A stretch of 64,000 bases of DNA from an uncultured Methanoregula sp. (GTDB taxonomy: Archaea; Halobacteriota; Methanomicrobia; Methanomicrobiales; Methanospirillaceae). A program made the position numbers and the translations under genes. The DNA lies in NCBI RefSeq assembly GCF_963678795.1, contig NZ_OY787453.1, forward strand, positions 248,001 to 312,000, written 5' to 3'. Under the pieces are notes generated by a model. It did no database searches and was not told where the DNA came from. It saw only the letters and a list, made by a program, of their open reading frames with translations. Below are positions 25,809 to 34,526 of the stretch, one piece after another. Positions within the stretch are counted from its first letter, which is position 1, and every line of letters begins with the position of its first letter.

Positions 25809-26210
25809 TCAGAAACCCAGTATTCCGTCGCTGGACAGGTATACGGGAATGTCTTTTTTTATATATCTTCCACGGATATTGTCCGGGTTTTCCGATCGGA
25901 TCCTGTTGATCAGATCCATCGGATCGTCCGGCAGGGAAATACCGGTTTTTCTGGCTTCTTCGATAAGGATTGGGATCGAATCGAAGAGATCGGATCCGGC
26001 TGCCATGGTGCAGAGCAGGTGAGCATCCAGAGTACGCAGAAACTCCAGGGTCTCCTGTGCGAACCGTACTTTCCGCATTGCTTTTTTCTCTATTGAGCAG
26101 ATATTTGCCTTTGAAGTACCGAGAATATCCGCTATCTGCTGCAGAGTCATCCCGTGTTTTCGGTACCGCAATACCTCTTTCTGCCGTTCTGTGAACAGGG
26201 TTTCCCGCAT
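25809..26210 (-). CDS. tfx: Tfx family DNA-binding regulator
   Basis: This 133-residue protein has the Tfx layout. An N-terminal helix-turn-helix (FTERQKEVLRYRKHGMTLQQ, then IADILGTSKANICSIEKKA) is followed by an acidic/helical domain of unknown ligand (about 55-133) containing PILIEEARKTGI. The first described Tfx, from Methanothermobacter, binds downstream of the promoter of a molybdenum formylmethanofuran dehydrogenase operon. Here an fwd operon lies at 58.5-63 kb, and a MOT1-type transporter at 55.5 kb, so control of Mo/W-linked genes is a fair expectation. Its own upstream region (26211-26476) is AT-rich. Confidence 0.88.
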   Translation of the reverse strand: MRETLFTERQKEVLRYRKHGMTLQQIADILGTSKANICSIEKKAMRKVRFAQETLEFLRTLDAHLLCTMAAGSDLFDSIPILIEEARKTGISLPDDPMDLINRIRSENPDNIRGRYIKKDIPVYLSSDGILGF

Positions 26211-26476
26211 ACGGATGTTTACACCTGTATCGTCTGGTTATCTTCAAAGAGCAAAAACGCCTGTATTCATTGCCTGTACGGTTGCATTGTTGCAGATTCG
26301 CAGTTGTCCCATGGCATGGTACTGTTGCCGGATTTACGAGAGCACGCCGGAACGTTCCCGGTATCACGGATATCCGGCCGGTACCGCTGACAGGACATTA
26401 TTTTCACTACTTCTCTACAATCTTTTAATCAATACTATATATTGAACTTTTTGATAAGGTAAAATAAAATATATTA

Positions 26477-28003
26477 TTAATGTGCCGGATCGTGTTCCAG
26501 GAAAGCCCGGACAGAACGGATCATATCCGTAAATTCCCCGGCCCGTGGCGTGTCTTTTGCAAACCCCACCGCACTGCACCGGTCCAGGACAAACCGTATC
26601 TGCTCAAAATCTCCTGTGCAGGAAGCGATGAGCGGTTCCAGCTCCCCGCTGGTCAGTTCATCGCCACTCCCGCTCTCGTACGAAAGAAAAACCCGGAGAG
26701 CGCGGCCGGTCTTCCGGTACGCTTCCGGATAATTGCCCCGGGCCGCATCCTGCTCTGCATCGTCAAGGATGTCCCCTGCGATCTCTCTGGAGGATTTTTT
26801 GGACCCAGCCCCCGGGATCAATTCCCGGGGTACTGTTCTCTCCTCCTGCCGGAACCGGGCAAGGTACCAGATCCCGGCAGATATGAGAAGGATACAGACA
26901 AACCCGATGACCGGGATCGCAGATGCAAGAGGATCGTCCGGGTTCTCCCCGTCAACAGCGGTGACAGTACCGTTCAGTATTTCTGCTTTCAGGTGGAGAT
27001 TACGGCTCTTTGCATCTGAAAAGGTGAGATCAACGGTCTTTTTGAGAGATGTGAAATTGACCTGTGTCCGGGTGCGGATGAATCCTCTCTCCGCGCTCCT
27101 GTTACCATACTCGCGGTATGTTCTATTCTCCAGCAGCGCATCGGGAAGATGAACGGAAACATCGGAGCTCTCTTCAGCGAAGAGGACACGGGTCTCCCGG
27201 ACTGCCCCCTGGACAATTACCTTTTTTGTCCCGGATGAATATGTCAATAAAAATTTTCCGGAGCGGTTCGAGACCGGGTTGATATCGGGTGTTCCTAGCT
27301 TAAAACCGGCTCCTTTCAATTCATTGTCCAGGGGGATTATGAGCGGGTCTGCGAGAATGTATCCCAGCAGTGCATCATCGTTGTTCCGGGATTGGTTGCT
27401 CTCTTCTGCCATCTGGTTTTTGAGGGCTGATGTGTCCTGCGGCATCTGGTTGTTCTGGACTGCCGCAGCCGGGCTTTCTTTTGGGTCTTCCTTTTTTGGG
27501 CTTTCCTGCGGGGCGGAGCCGGCAGATGAAGTTCCTGCCGCCGGATCTGCAATGTCGGTGCCGGCAAGGGCCACCGTGTCCGTCTTTTCCTCGTCAATCT
27601 TCGTGACGAAATGGATTGTTATTCCTCCCAGGGTGGACAGTCTCCCGCCGTCTTCCGGGTAACTGAACGTAATGGTGAGATGGTAATCTGCCGGGATATC
27701 CGACCTTCCTACAGGGAGCATTACCGTGCGTTTTTCCGTAAACGCGGAGAAGCTCCGGGAATTGACGCTTGCACGGGAAGATTCAGATCCGGCCGCCCCG
27801 GCATTGACCGGGACCGAAGCGAGTTTCAGCGTCCCGGTAATATCATGATCATAAGTACTTACCAACGTTATGGGGATTGCAGCTTCTTCTCCGGTCAGGA
27901 CCGTATACCCGCTCTGCGGTGTCGAGAGGATGACTTCTGCAGCACTGGCGGCAGGTATCAAGAGAAAAACGATGACCAGAAAAACCGCTGCCCACAATCT
28001 CAT
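26477..28003 (-). CDS. BatD-like exported membrane protein
   Basis: This 508-residue protein has a signal peptide (1-22, cleaved after ASA), an extracellular part with beta-sandwich character (23-350) broken by a Gln/Lys/Ser-rich spacer (150-200), a membrane helix (about 357-378), and a cytoplasmic helical domain (about 400-505). The last domain, with NYPEAYRKTGRALRVFLSY and ELTSGELEPLI, resembles the C-terminal domains of BatD-type proteins encoded with MoxR/VWA genes. A MoxR-DUF58-VWA operon lies 25 kb away (52.5-55.4 kb) and lacks such a partner. GGAGG before the ATG fixes the start. Confidence 0.7.
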   Translation of the reverse strand: MRLWAAVFLVIVFLLIPAASAAEVILSTPQSGYTVLTGEEAAIPITLVSTYDHDITGTLKLASVPVNAGAAGSESSRASVNSRSFSAFTEKRTVMLPVGRSDIPADYHLTITFSYPEDGGRLSTLGGITIHFVTKIDEEKTDTVALAGTDIADPAAGTSSAGSAPQESPKKEDPKESPAAAVQNNQMPQDTSALKNQMAEESNQSRNNDDALLGYILADPLIIPLDNELKGAGFKLGTPDINPVSNRSGKFLLTYSSGTKKVIVQGAVRETRVLFAEESSDVSVHLPDALLENRTYREYGNRSAERGFIRTRTQVNFTSLKKTVDLTFSDAKSRNLHLKAEILNGTVTAVDGENPDDPLASAIPVIGFVCILLISAGIWYLARFRQEERTVPRELIPGAGSKKSSREIAGDILDDAEQDAARGNYPEAYRKTGRALRVFLSYESGSGDELTSGELEPLIASCTGDFEQIRFVLDRCSAVGFAKDTPRAGEFTDMIRSVRAFLEHDPAH

Positions 28004-28224
28004 AGGTTTTTTTCCTCCGTTGCATGACCTGGACTGACTTCCCTGTATTCTTCAGCCGCAAAAGAAAGACCGGTCCCGGTATATCTTCACGTTTAACGGA
28101 ACGGGTAACCGGCATCAGTATAGATATATTTACTAACTCTTAAAATAAAAAAAGTTACTTGAAACGATTAGTAAATATCAATCAATTAACTATCCTGAAC
28201 TCTAGGGATACGGGGCAATAGTTC

Positions 28225-29985
28225 ATGAACAATCTGAAATCAGGATCTCACTACCGGAAAGTATGGGTGCCGGTTGCTCTTGTTTTTTTACTCCTGGCAT
28301 GCTGTACCCTGCCCGCAGCAGCTGATGACAGTTCTACGGCGCTCGGGGTAATCCCGGCGAAAAGCGAGATGAGCAATCTTGCCTTTGCGAACCAGCCGAC
28401 CGGGTATTATTATTTCAAGTTCAACCAGGCCGGCACCGGCGGGCTCAATGCGGTCCATATCGCGTCGGGTTCATCAACGTCGCCGAATTATGGTGATGTT
28501 ACTACAACAAAATCCCAGTCCGGGACATTCTATGTCACGGATACGGGGGGGAGGGGATACCAGGACGAGGCCATCCTCCTGGTTGCCGTGAAAGGAAATA
28601 TCCCGGACAATTTTGCCATCCACATAAAATCCAGCGGATATTCCTGGACCCCCACGGGAGCCCTGGGAAAACAACCTGACCTTGCAAATACAACCTATCA
28701 TTCCGGTGCCGTGGACAGCACGTTTACCAAATCCCAGTTTGTCTATGGATCACAGGCATGGAAACCTGCCGGGAGCAACCCGCCGGCAGATTACCCGCTC
28801 TATTACGGGCAGGACACGACCGATCCCACCAGCAAGTTCAAGCTTATGTTCGTGGATCTCAAGGCGGGGCCCCTTGGCCCCAACGGGGCTATTGACTTAG
28901 CAACGCTCCATGACCGCGGGGCGGTAAAAGTCGAGTACACCCTTGAGAACCTAGATTCGGTTGCCACCTTCAACACCTATGCCTGGAACGATAATACCAA
29001 CCAGGGAAAAGGTATCTCGTGGACGAACATGCTCGTCGGGACCGGGTGCAGCGGTTATACCGTTCTCGGGACGGATTACGCTGACCGGGCCTCCGAGTTC
29101 CCGACTGCGGCAGGCAGCGTCCCGGTTTACAATGCACCGTCAACAAATTTCAATGCAAACGTGACCTCAGGAGCTGCGCCGCTTATCGTGCAGTTCACCG
29201 ATACCACGTCTCCCCAGCAGCTCAAAACATGGGCCTGGGACTTTGGTGACGGGAGTACATCCACCGAGGAGAATCCGGTACATACGTACACAACTGCGGG
29301 GACGTATACCGTTGCCCTGACCGGGACGACTCACCAGGGAATGAGCGGTACAAAGACTCAACCGGCATATATAACGGTCTCATCCTCATTAACAGGAAGT
29401 TCAGCCGGGTCTTCCGGTTCTTCCGGTGGAGCTGGCGGGGATGGCGGGAGCAGCGATTCCGGAACCGGCAGCCCGGGCAGCAGCCCGGGATCCTCCCGGG
29501 TCAGCTTCACCGCGAACGTGACCTCGGGTGTTCCTCCCCTTGTCGTCCAGTTCCAGGACACCACGACAATTAAGAATGTTTCAGCATGGGCCTGGGACTT
29601 CAACGGGGATAACATTCCGGACAGTGTCGAGAAGAATCCTGCATATGTTTTTAAGAAGATTGGGAATTACACGGTGCGCCTGACGGTGAGTACAACGGCA
29701 GGAACGCAGTTCAATCTCACATTCCCGGACATGATCCAGGTAACGGTGGTTCCTGCGTCAGCCGGTACCGGGTGGGTATCTTCAGACCAGTATGATGACG
29801 GGCAGGCTTCCTCCGGATCAGCCCTGCCGGCAGCCACACCGGCCCGGACCATGGCTGCCCCGCCTGCAGCGCAGGGGACGGGCGGCTACACTCCCCTCGG
29901 GACGAAAGTCGCCGAGGTGCTGCTGGATGCTGTGATCGCTGTCGGGGTTATCGGGGCCGGGGTGATCCTGTGGAAGAAACTGTAA
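28225..29985 (+). CDS. Surface protein: R domain, two PKD domains, C-terminal anchor
   Basis: This 586-residue protein has a signal peptide (about 12-34), one R domain in normal order (A half with [11 protein letters not shown] and [15 protein letters not shown] half with [10 protein letters not shown] and LMFVDLKAG, about 50-275), and two PKD domains (about 310-390 and 430-510) with the WDFGDG and WDFNGD motifs. Gly/Ser-rich linkers join them, and a final membrane helix (about 562-582) is followed by WKKL. It is held in the membrane with its domains outside. PKD domains usually serve as protein-protein spacers. The upstream 100 bases are very AT-rich with probable TATA elements. Its R domain relates it to the ECF-linked protein at 24145. 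Confidence 0.88.
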   Translation: MNNLKSGSHYRKVWVPVALVFLLLACCTLPAAADDSSTALGVIPAKSEMSNLAFANQPTGYYYFKFNQAGTGGLNAVHIASGSSTSPNYGDVTTTKSQSGTFYVTDTGGRGYQDEAILLVAVKGNIPDNFAIHIKSSGYSWTPTGALGKQPDLANTTYHSGAVDSTFTKSQFVYGSQAWKPAGSNPPADYPLYYGQDTTDPTSKFKLMFVDLKAGPLGPNGAIDLATLHDRGAVKVEYTLENLDSVATFNTYAWNDNTNQGKGISWTNMLVGTGCSGYTVLGTDYADRASEFPTAAGSVPVYNAPSTNFNANVTSGAAPLIVQFTDTTSPQQLKTWAWDFGDGSTSTEENPVHTYTTAGTYTVALTGTTHQGMSGTKTQPAYITVSSSLTGSSAGSSGSSGGAGGDGGSSDSGTGSPGSSPGSSRVSFTANVTSGVPPLVVQFQDTTTIKNVSAWAWDFNGDNIPDSVEKNPAYVFKKIGNYTVRLTVSTTAGTQFNLTFPDMIQVTVVPASAGTGWVSSDQYDDGQASSGSALPAATPARTMAAPPAAQGTGGYTPLGTKVAEVLLDAVIAVGVIGAGVILWKKL

Positions 29986-30069
29986 AGGATCTTCCCGGGC
30001 GGGGGGGAATTGTACCTGCACAAGGCCACCGGAGGAACGGGCCGGTATCGTGAAGGACAGGGAGCACGT

Positions 30070-30849
30070 ATGGAATCATCAGCAATAACGACAATAACCG
30101 TCCTTCCCGGGAAGGCAAAGGATGGAAAAAGGGAATCGTTTGACAATATAACCATCAGGGCCGGGGACATGATCTCGATCGTGGGTCCGACCGGCTCGGG
30201 AAAGACCGCGTTTATCAACGACATCGAGGTCTTTGCCTGCGGGGACACGGTGACCGGGCGGACGATTCTTGTCAACGGAAACGTGCCTCCCGACGAGATG
30301 GTGCGGGACCCGGCAAAAAAACCCATTGCCCTCATCACCCAGAACACCAAGTGCCTTGCGGATCTCGCGGTCGGGGATTTCCTGGAGATGCACGTGAAAG
30401 CCCGCAAAATCCCGGACAAGTCCCGGACAATGAGCACAATCAAGCTCGCAAACGAGTTTACCGGTGAGAAGATTACCGCGGCGATGCGCATGACCTCCCT
30501 CTCGGGGGGGCAGACCCGTTCGCTCCTGATCGCGGATGCCATATCGGTCAGCAGCGCGCCTATCATCCTTCTCGACGAAGTGGAGAGCGGGGGAATCTTC
30601 AAGGAGAACGTGATAGCCTCCCTTAAAAACAACAACAAGGCGGTCCTCTTTGTCACGCACGATCCGCTCCTCGCGCTCCTTTCGGACCGGCGTATCGTGA
30701 TGCGGAACGGGGCGGTAGAAACGATCCTTGAACCGAATGGCTGCGAGAAGAAGATCCTCTCGCAGATCTCCGGCATGGACTCTTTCCTCTCCCGGATGCG
30801 GGAGAAGATCCGGGCCGGGGAACTCCTTAAGGAGGTGCCGCTCTCATGA
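30070..30849 (+). CDS. Solitary ABC-type ATPase of an unrecognised three-gene module
   Basis: This 259-residue soluble ATPase has Walker A GPTGSGKT (39-46), signature LSGGQ, Walker B IILLDE and the His switch FVTHD. No membrane subunit is encoded nearby. Before the P-loop it has an unusual strand-rich segment, GKRESFDNITIRAGDMISI (20-38). The same segment, followed by a degenerate P-loop, appears in the Fe-S protein two genes downstream. Its C-terminal 40 residues (SQISGMDSFLSRMREKI) are helical. The frame is open from 30010, but GGGAG before 30070 marks the real start. It overlaps the GTPase gene by 4 bases. Such stand-alone ABC ATPases often drive assembly or activation of metal or Fe-S proteins; that is inference here. 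Confidence 0.82.
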   Translation: MESSAITTITVLPGKAKDGKRESFDNITIRAGDMISIVGPTGSGKTAFINDIEVFACGDTVTGRTILVNGNVPPDEMVRDPAKKPIALITQNTKCLADLAVGDFLEMHVKARKIPDKSRTMSTIKLANEFTGEKITAAMRMTSLSGGQTRSLLIADAISVSSAPIILLDEVESGGIFKENVIASLKNNNKAVLFVTHDPLLALLSDRRIVMRNGAVETILEPNGCEKKILSQISGMDSFLSRMREKIRAGELLKEVPLS

Positions 30850-31553
30850 AACTGCTCATCTTTGCCGGCCCCCCGAGTGCAGGCAAAACGGCGGTCATCC
30901 GCCAGATCATCCGGCAGCTCATGGGAGAGTACGTGATTGCCTTTCTCAAGATCGATGTCGTGCGGGCGTTTGAGGACGAGGAACTATCGGCAGAGTTCGG
31001 GATCCCGGCCCGGAAGGTTTATTCCGGCGATGTCTGCCCGGACCATACCGGGATCCTCGTGCTCCGGGACGCGATCACCTGGGCTGACGATCTCGGTGCC
31101 GGCATCCTGATCGTGGAGAGTGCCGGTCTCTGCCTCCGGTGCACGCCCTATACCATGCAGTCCCTCGGGATCGTTGTTCTCTCCGCGGTCGGCGGAACGA
31201 ACAGCCCGCTCAAGATGGCGCCGATGATTGCGCTTGCCGACTGTGCGGTCGTGACCAAGATCGACCTGATCTCGCAGGCTGAAAAAGAGGTGTTCCGGGA
31301 ACGGGTCCGGGAAGTTGCCCCCAGGGTCGATATCATCGAGACGAACGCGGTGCAGGGAACCGGTCTTCGGTTCCTGATGAAAGCCATACGGAATATGCCG
31401 GAGATCCTTCAGCCGGACGAGATCGTGCTCCGGGGCATGCCGCCCCTTGCGGTCTGCACGATCTGTGCCGGGAAGAAGGAGATCGGGTGGCAGCACCATT
31501 TCGGGATTTTGAAGACCCTTGATGGTGCGGACGATCTGTACCGGGGAGAGTGA
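30846..31553 (+). CDS. P-loop GTPase (HypB/CooC-like) with Cys pairs
   Basis: This 235-residue protein has a P-loop GPPSAGKT (8-15), a Walker B-like LIVESAGLC, and the guanine-specificity motif TKIDL, so it should hydrolyse GTP. It resembles the HypB/UreG group, whose members load nickel into enzymes. A CLRC pair (about 97-100), next to the Walker B, and a later CTIC pair could hold a metal or Fe-S cluster at the dimer interface. It overlaps the ATPase gene upstream and the Fe-S gene downstream by 4 bases each, so all three are made together. A metallocentre insertion or activation role is inferred; the target enzyme is unknown. Confidence 0.82.
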   Translation: MKLLIFAGPPSAGKTAVIRQIIRQLMGEYVIAFLKIDVVRAFEDEELSAEFGIPARKVYSGDVCPDHTGILVLRDAITWADDLGAGILIVESAGLCLRCTPYTMQSLGIVVLSAVGGTNSPLKMAPMIALADCAVVTKIDLISQAEKEVFRERVREVAPRVDIIETNAVQGTGLRFLMKAIRNMPEILQPDEIVLRGMPPLAVCTICAGKKEIGWQHHFGILKTLDGADDLYRGE

Positions 31554-32419
31554 GTTCCGTGGTGTGGGAGCCGCCCGGCCGGAACTGCGGTGCCTGCGGG
31601 TGTGCCACCTGCACGGATTTCCTTGTCGCAGCCCGTAAGGGACAAAAGGATCTCGGACAGTGCCCGTACTACCCGCGGCGATCAGGTCCCGGCATGGTTC
31701 CTGCCCCGCACACCCGTTCAGACCGGGATATTCTCGGGTTCGATTACGATTTTATCGTGAGGGCTTTCCCGAATGAACCATCAGCCCGCCGGTACATCCA
31801 GCCGTTCCGGGCTGACCTGGTTGACCGGTGGGGAATTGTCCCGGGAGATATTCTCCGGGGCCGGCCTATTGAACCCGCGTGTCCCATCCAGCATGTGCTC
31901 CGGGTGATATCGGTGGACCCGGTGACCGGGATCCTTGCCTGCCACACGGTAGGGCCGGTGGCTGCACGGTCAGCCCCGGGGGTGCTTGATATACGGGCGT
32001 ACCACGAGATCGGGTTCGAAGGCATTGCAGAGACGGTCCGGCACGAGCCGGTAGTCGGCTTCAGGATGCGCTTCCTGCCGGCAAACTGCATGCGCCAGAT
32101 GGTCCATTCGGGCGTTGTCCAGATGGTCTTAAACAAATCGTCCGGCACGCATGTCCTCATCGAGGACATCCAGATGCACGGCAAGCGGGAGAAGCTCAAG
32201 GATATCACCATCCGGCCCGGAGATTCGGTATCCATCGAGGACGCATCCGGTGCCCGGAAGACGGTCCTCATCGACGGAATCCGGGTCCATGCTTCGGACG
32301 GTACGGTGATGGAGCGATCCCGTGAGGATGCCGGGCAGGGAGGACGGGGATGCGGTCCGGGATCCGGGCAGCGTCACCGCCACGATCATGACCGGCCACG
32401 GCACGATGACGATGACTGA
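31550..32419 (+). CDS. 4Fe-4S protein with a degenerate P-loop segment and a His/Asp-rich tail
   Basis: This 289-residue protein has a 4Fe-4S motif at its N terminus, Cys 13, 16, 21 and 38 (C-X2-C-X4-C-X16-C), as in the corrinoid Fe-S protein large subunit and related redox activators. The middle (about 60-205) is unrecognised. Residues 211-253 align without gaps to residues 20-62 of the ABC ATPase two genes upstream, 21 of 43 identical by eye (GKREKLKDITIRPGDSVSI). Walker A is ruined (EDASGARKT in place of VGPTGSGKT). The end, HRHDHDRPRHDDDD, is a likely metal-binding tail. The tail is read through to a TGA in the same frame as the rest. A role as cluster carrier or metallochaperone is inferred. 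Confidence 0.8.
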   Translation: MSSVVWEPPGRNCGACGCATCTDFLVAARKGQKDLGQCPYYPRRSGPGMVPAPHTRSDRDILGFDYDFIVRAFPNEPSARRYIQPFRADLVDRWGIVPGDILRGRPIEPACPIQHVLRVISVDPVTGILACHTVGPVAARSAPGVLDIRAYHEIGFEGIAETVRHEPVVGFRMRFLPANCMRQMVHSGVVQMVLNKSSGTHVLIEDIQMHGKREKLKDITIRPGDSVSIEDASGARKTVLIDGIRVHASDGTVMERSREDAGQGGRGCGPGSGQRHRHDHDRPRHDDDD

Positions 32420-32847
32420 CAGGGCGTGCCGGAAAGATCCCATGTCGGCCCGGCGGGGAGCCCCTCTTTTTTGGTATCGCGGGATTTCCTGCGGGTGGGC
32501 CTGTAAACCGGACAGTAAATTAATAAATATTAATTTTTTAGATGATTCAATAGAATTTAATTAATTTTTAATAGTTTTACATGGTATAGGTACCTGATAA
32601 TACAGGCTGCCGGTTCACGACACCCCGGGTACCTTCCCGGGACGTAAGTGGCACGGAAAATGTTCCCTGCCATCCAACCGTCCGGACCGCTGTGTTATCA
32701 GCGAGAACATTCAGGTAAAACATCCTGTCAACAACCGGGCTTGATCCTTCATCACTACCCACATTTAAGTCCGCTGAACTTCATCACCAGGGAACCGGTC
32801 TCGTGGAAGAACGGCCGGTTCCTCATGGATCCGGATCGACGGTCCTG
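32420..32847. other. Intergenic region after the ATPase-GTPase-Fe-S module
   Basis: This 428-base spacer has a GC-rich first part, with a short GGGGAGCCCC then T6 around 32455-32471 that may end the upstream transcript, and an AT-rich block at 32515-32580. A 61-codon minus-strand frame at 32577-32762 has no recognisable content and I leave it out. Nothing else is seen. Confidence 0.45.
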
Positions 32848-33102
32848 TTACGGGTCCCGGGTACAATGGCGGATTCCTTCGGGCGTTATTTTCAGCATAG
32901 TGCTTATGCGTTCTTTTGCGGGCCTTGCATTCTCGATGAGGCCGTTTGTCAGCAGCGTGTCCAGGTGTCCCACGAGATCCCGGACATCCATATCCGAAAA
33001 TGAACCATGGATTGCACCGATGGTCACCGGAATGGCAGTCTTTCCCGCGCTCAGCGTGAAGATGTTCTTAAGCACCCTTTCCTGGTCCCTTGTTATGTCC
33101 AT
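32848..33102 (-). CDS. Small winged-helix DNA-binding protein
   Basis: This 84-residue protein, from the Met at 33102, reads MDITRDQERVLKNIFTLS and continues with DMDVRDLVGHLDTLLTNGLI and ISTMLKITPEGIRHC. Helix, recognition helix and wing are in the order of MarR/PadR-like winged-helix proteins. A longer frame to 33180 is open, but the extra residues look unlike coding sequence. It is divergent from the exported protein at 33382, whose promoter carries a perfect 12-base inverted repeat, so it may regulate that gene. That link is inference. Confidence 0.7.
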   Translation of the reverse strand: MDITRDQERVLKNIFTLSAGKTAIPVTIGAIHGSFSDMDVRDLVGHLDTLLTNGLIENARPAKERISTMLKITPEGIRHCTRDP

Positions 33103-33270
33103 GAAGATCCCGTACCTGTTCTTTGAGTGTATCCTGTTCAACCCACAATAAGATTTCCCGGTAATCCGGTGAACGTGCAACCGGGAGCCTGGAAAATCCT
33201 GAAAGGATCCCGGCAGGACAGACTATTTGCCAGGTCTGCCATTATCCCGGTTTTTTTATCAAATAGAAAA

Positions 33271-33279
33271 TTATAAAAT
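33271..33279 (+). promoter_or_regulatory. TATA box of the exported-protein gene at 33382
   Basis: TTATAAAAT is a good archaeal TATA element. Transcription would begin near 33300-33305, inside the left arm of the inverted repeat at 33300-33338. Confidence 0.55.
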
Positions 33280-33299
33280 CCGGAATGTTTGGTACATTT

Positions 33300-33338
33300 T
33301 GTTAACATTTTGGAAAGATCAAAGATAAAATGTTAACA
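33300..33338. promoter_or_regulatory. Perfect 12-base inverted repeat over the predicted start of transcription
   Basis: TGTTAACATTTT (33300-33311) and AAAATGTTAACA (33327-33338) are exact reverse complements with a 15-base spacer. Position over the predicted start site suggests a repressor operator. In the RNA it would form a stem at the very 5' end. Confidence 0.6.
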
Positions 33339-33341
33339 TGC

Positions 33342-33358
33342 GCGGGGCGGTGCCCCGC
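33342..33358 (+). promoter_or_regulatory. GC hairpin in the 5' leader of the exported-protein gene
   Basis: GCGGGGC (33342-33348) pairs with GCCCCGC (33352-33358) across a GGT loop, 23 bases before the start codon and just before the GAGGAAAG ribosome site. It could affect translation or mRNA stability. Confidence 0.45.
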
Positions 33359-33381
33359 ATCGAAATGAACGAGGAAAGAAC

Positions 33382-34251
33382 ATGAGAACAAACAACACAA
33401 AAACAACCAGAGCGTGGAGGATTGCGGCAATCGCCCTCCTCCTCTTTGTCGCCATTGTAATAGTGCCGGTGGCGGCGGATCCCCAGTGGCCGGGCTACCA
33501 GAAAATTTACATCACACCTGAAAACGGCATCAGGTTTGACAAAGTCGGCAACGGGACCTATTACTTCAAGCTCACCGGAGGCGGACTCAATGCCCTCCAC
33601 ATCACGAACGATCCCATCAATGCCACGGAGGGGCAGGTCACAACGACCACGTCCCAGACCGGGCATTTCTGGATAACGGATACCGGGGGACGGGCTTATG
33701 ACGACGATGCAATCCTGTTCGTTGCGGTGAACGGGAGCGATAACTCAGCATTTTCGGTCACTATCACGTCGAGCGGCTACAACTGGACACCAACGGGCGA
33801 TGGCCTGTTACCGCCTATCGGTACTATCGCGTACAAGGCATCAGCGCTGAACAATGTGCAATTCACTTCGGCGAATTTCGCGCACGTTTCGGGTACTGAC
33901 GTTAACACTTACTGGAGACCATCGACCGCGAGCTATTACCCGGTCTTCAGCGGTGAAAACATTGCTGACACGACGAATAATAATTTCAACTTCATCCCGA
34001 TCGATCTCAAGATCGGTATCATCGGAACAAGTGCAAACAGCACGTACAACGGTTCCCTGATCGATCACGGTGCCACCCGGATCGATTACACCATCGACAA
34101 TATCCCGTATGACGGTGTCGTGGCGTTCAACGCGTATGCGTGGTGCAACCAGTCCAACCAGGGGCAGGCAGTGTCATGGACAAATGCGGTGAACAAGTCA
34201 ACGCAGGGCCCGAGCACCGCATACAGCGGATGGATGGTGACACCGCCATAA
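33382..34251 (+). CDS. Secreted single R-domain protein
   Basis: This 289-residue protein has a signal peptide (about 12-33, ending VPVAADP) and a single R domain in normal order: A half (GGLNALHITND, GHFWITDTGGRAYDDDAIL, about 55-135) and B half (TSANFAHVSGTDVNTYWRP, FNFIPIDLKIG, about 155-265). It has no PKD domain and no membrane anchor, so it should be released or held by other surface proteins. It shows that the R domain is an independent unit. GAGGAAAG precedes the ATG by a few bases. Its promoter has a TATA box, a 12-base dyad and a leader hairpin, so expression is probably controlled. Confidence 0.82.
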   Translation: MRTNNTKTTRAWRIAAIALLLFVAIVIVPVAADPQWPGYQKIYITPENGIRFDKVGNGTYYFKLTGGGLNALHITNDPINATEGQVTTTTSQTGHFWITDTGGRAYDDDAILFVAVNGSDNSAFSVTITSSGYNWTPTGDGLLPPIGTIAYKASALNNVQFTSANFAHVSGTDVNTYWRPSTASYYPVFSGENIADTTNNNFNFIPIDLKIGIIGTSANSTYNGSLIDHGATRIDYTIDNIPYDGVVAFNAYAWCNQSNQGQAVSWTNAVNKSTQGPSTAYSGWMVTPP

Positions 34252-34261
34252 CTCCCCTCTC

Positions 34262-34270
34262 TTTTTTTTT
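34262..34270 (+). terminator. T-run terminator
   Basis: Nine T residues lie 10 bases after the stop of the secreted R-domain gene, after a CCCCTCTC stretch, as in archaeal oligo-T termination. Confidence 0.45.
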
Positions 34271-34526
34271 GTTAAGATGGTACAACCGGAATCAATTTCC
34301 TTGTTTTTTTCTGATCACCAACTGTTTCCTGTTTCTTTTAGTAACAATATCATGTTTATATTAACAAAAATCAATCAGGATAATTTAATAATGTTTATTT
34401 TACCTGAAAATAAAATAAATTACTATTGATCACGGGTTCCGGCGGGGGCAACAGGCGCATGCACAGGATCACCCCTCCGACAGGATGGCGGTTTCCTCCG
34501 GGATTTTCCAATCGCTGAGAGTTAAA

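Noticed and set aside
32577..32762. 61-codon minus-strand frame after the Fe-S gene
   Set aside because: No domain, no clear ribosome site and position in an AT-rich spacer. It may be chance.
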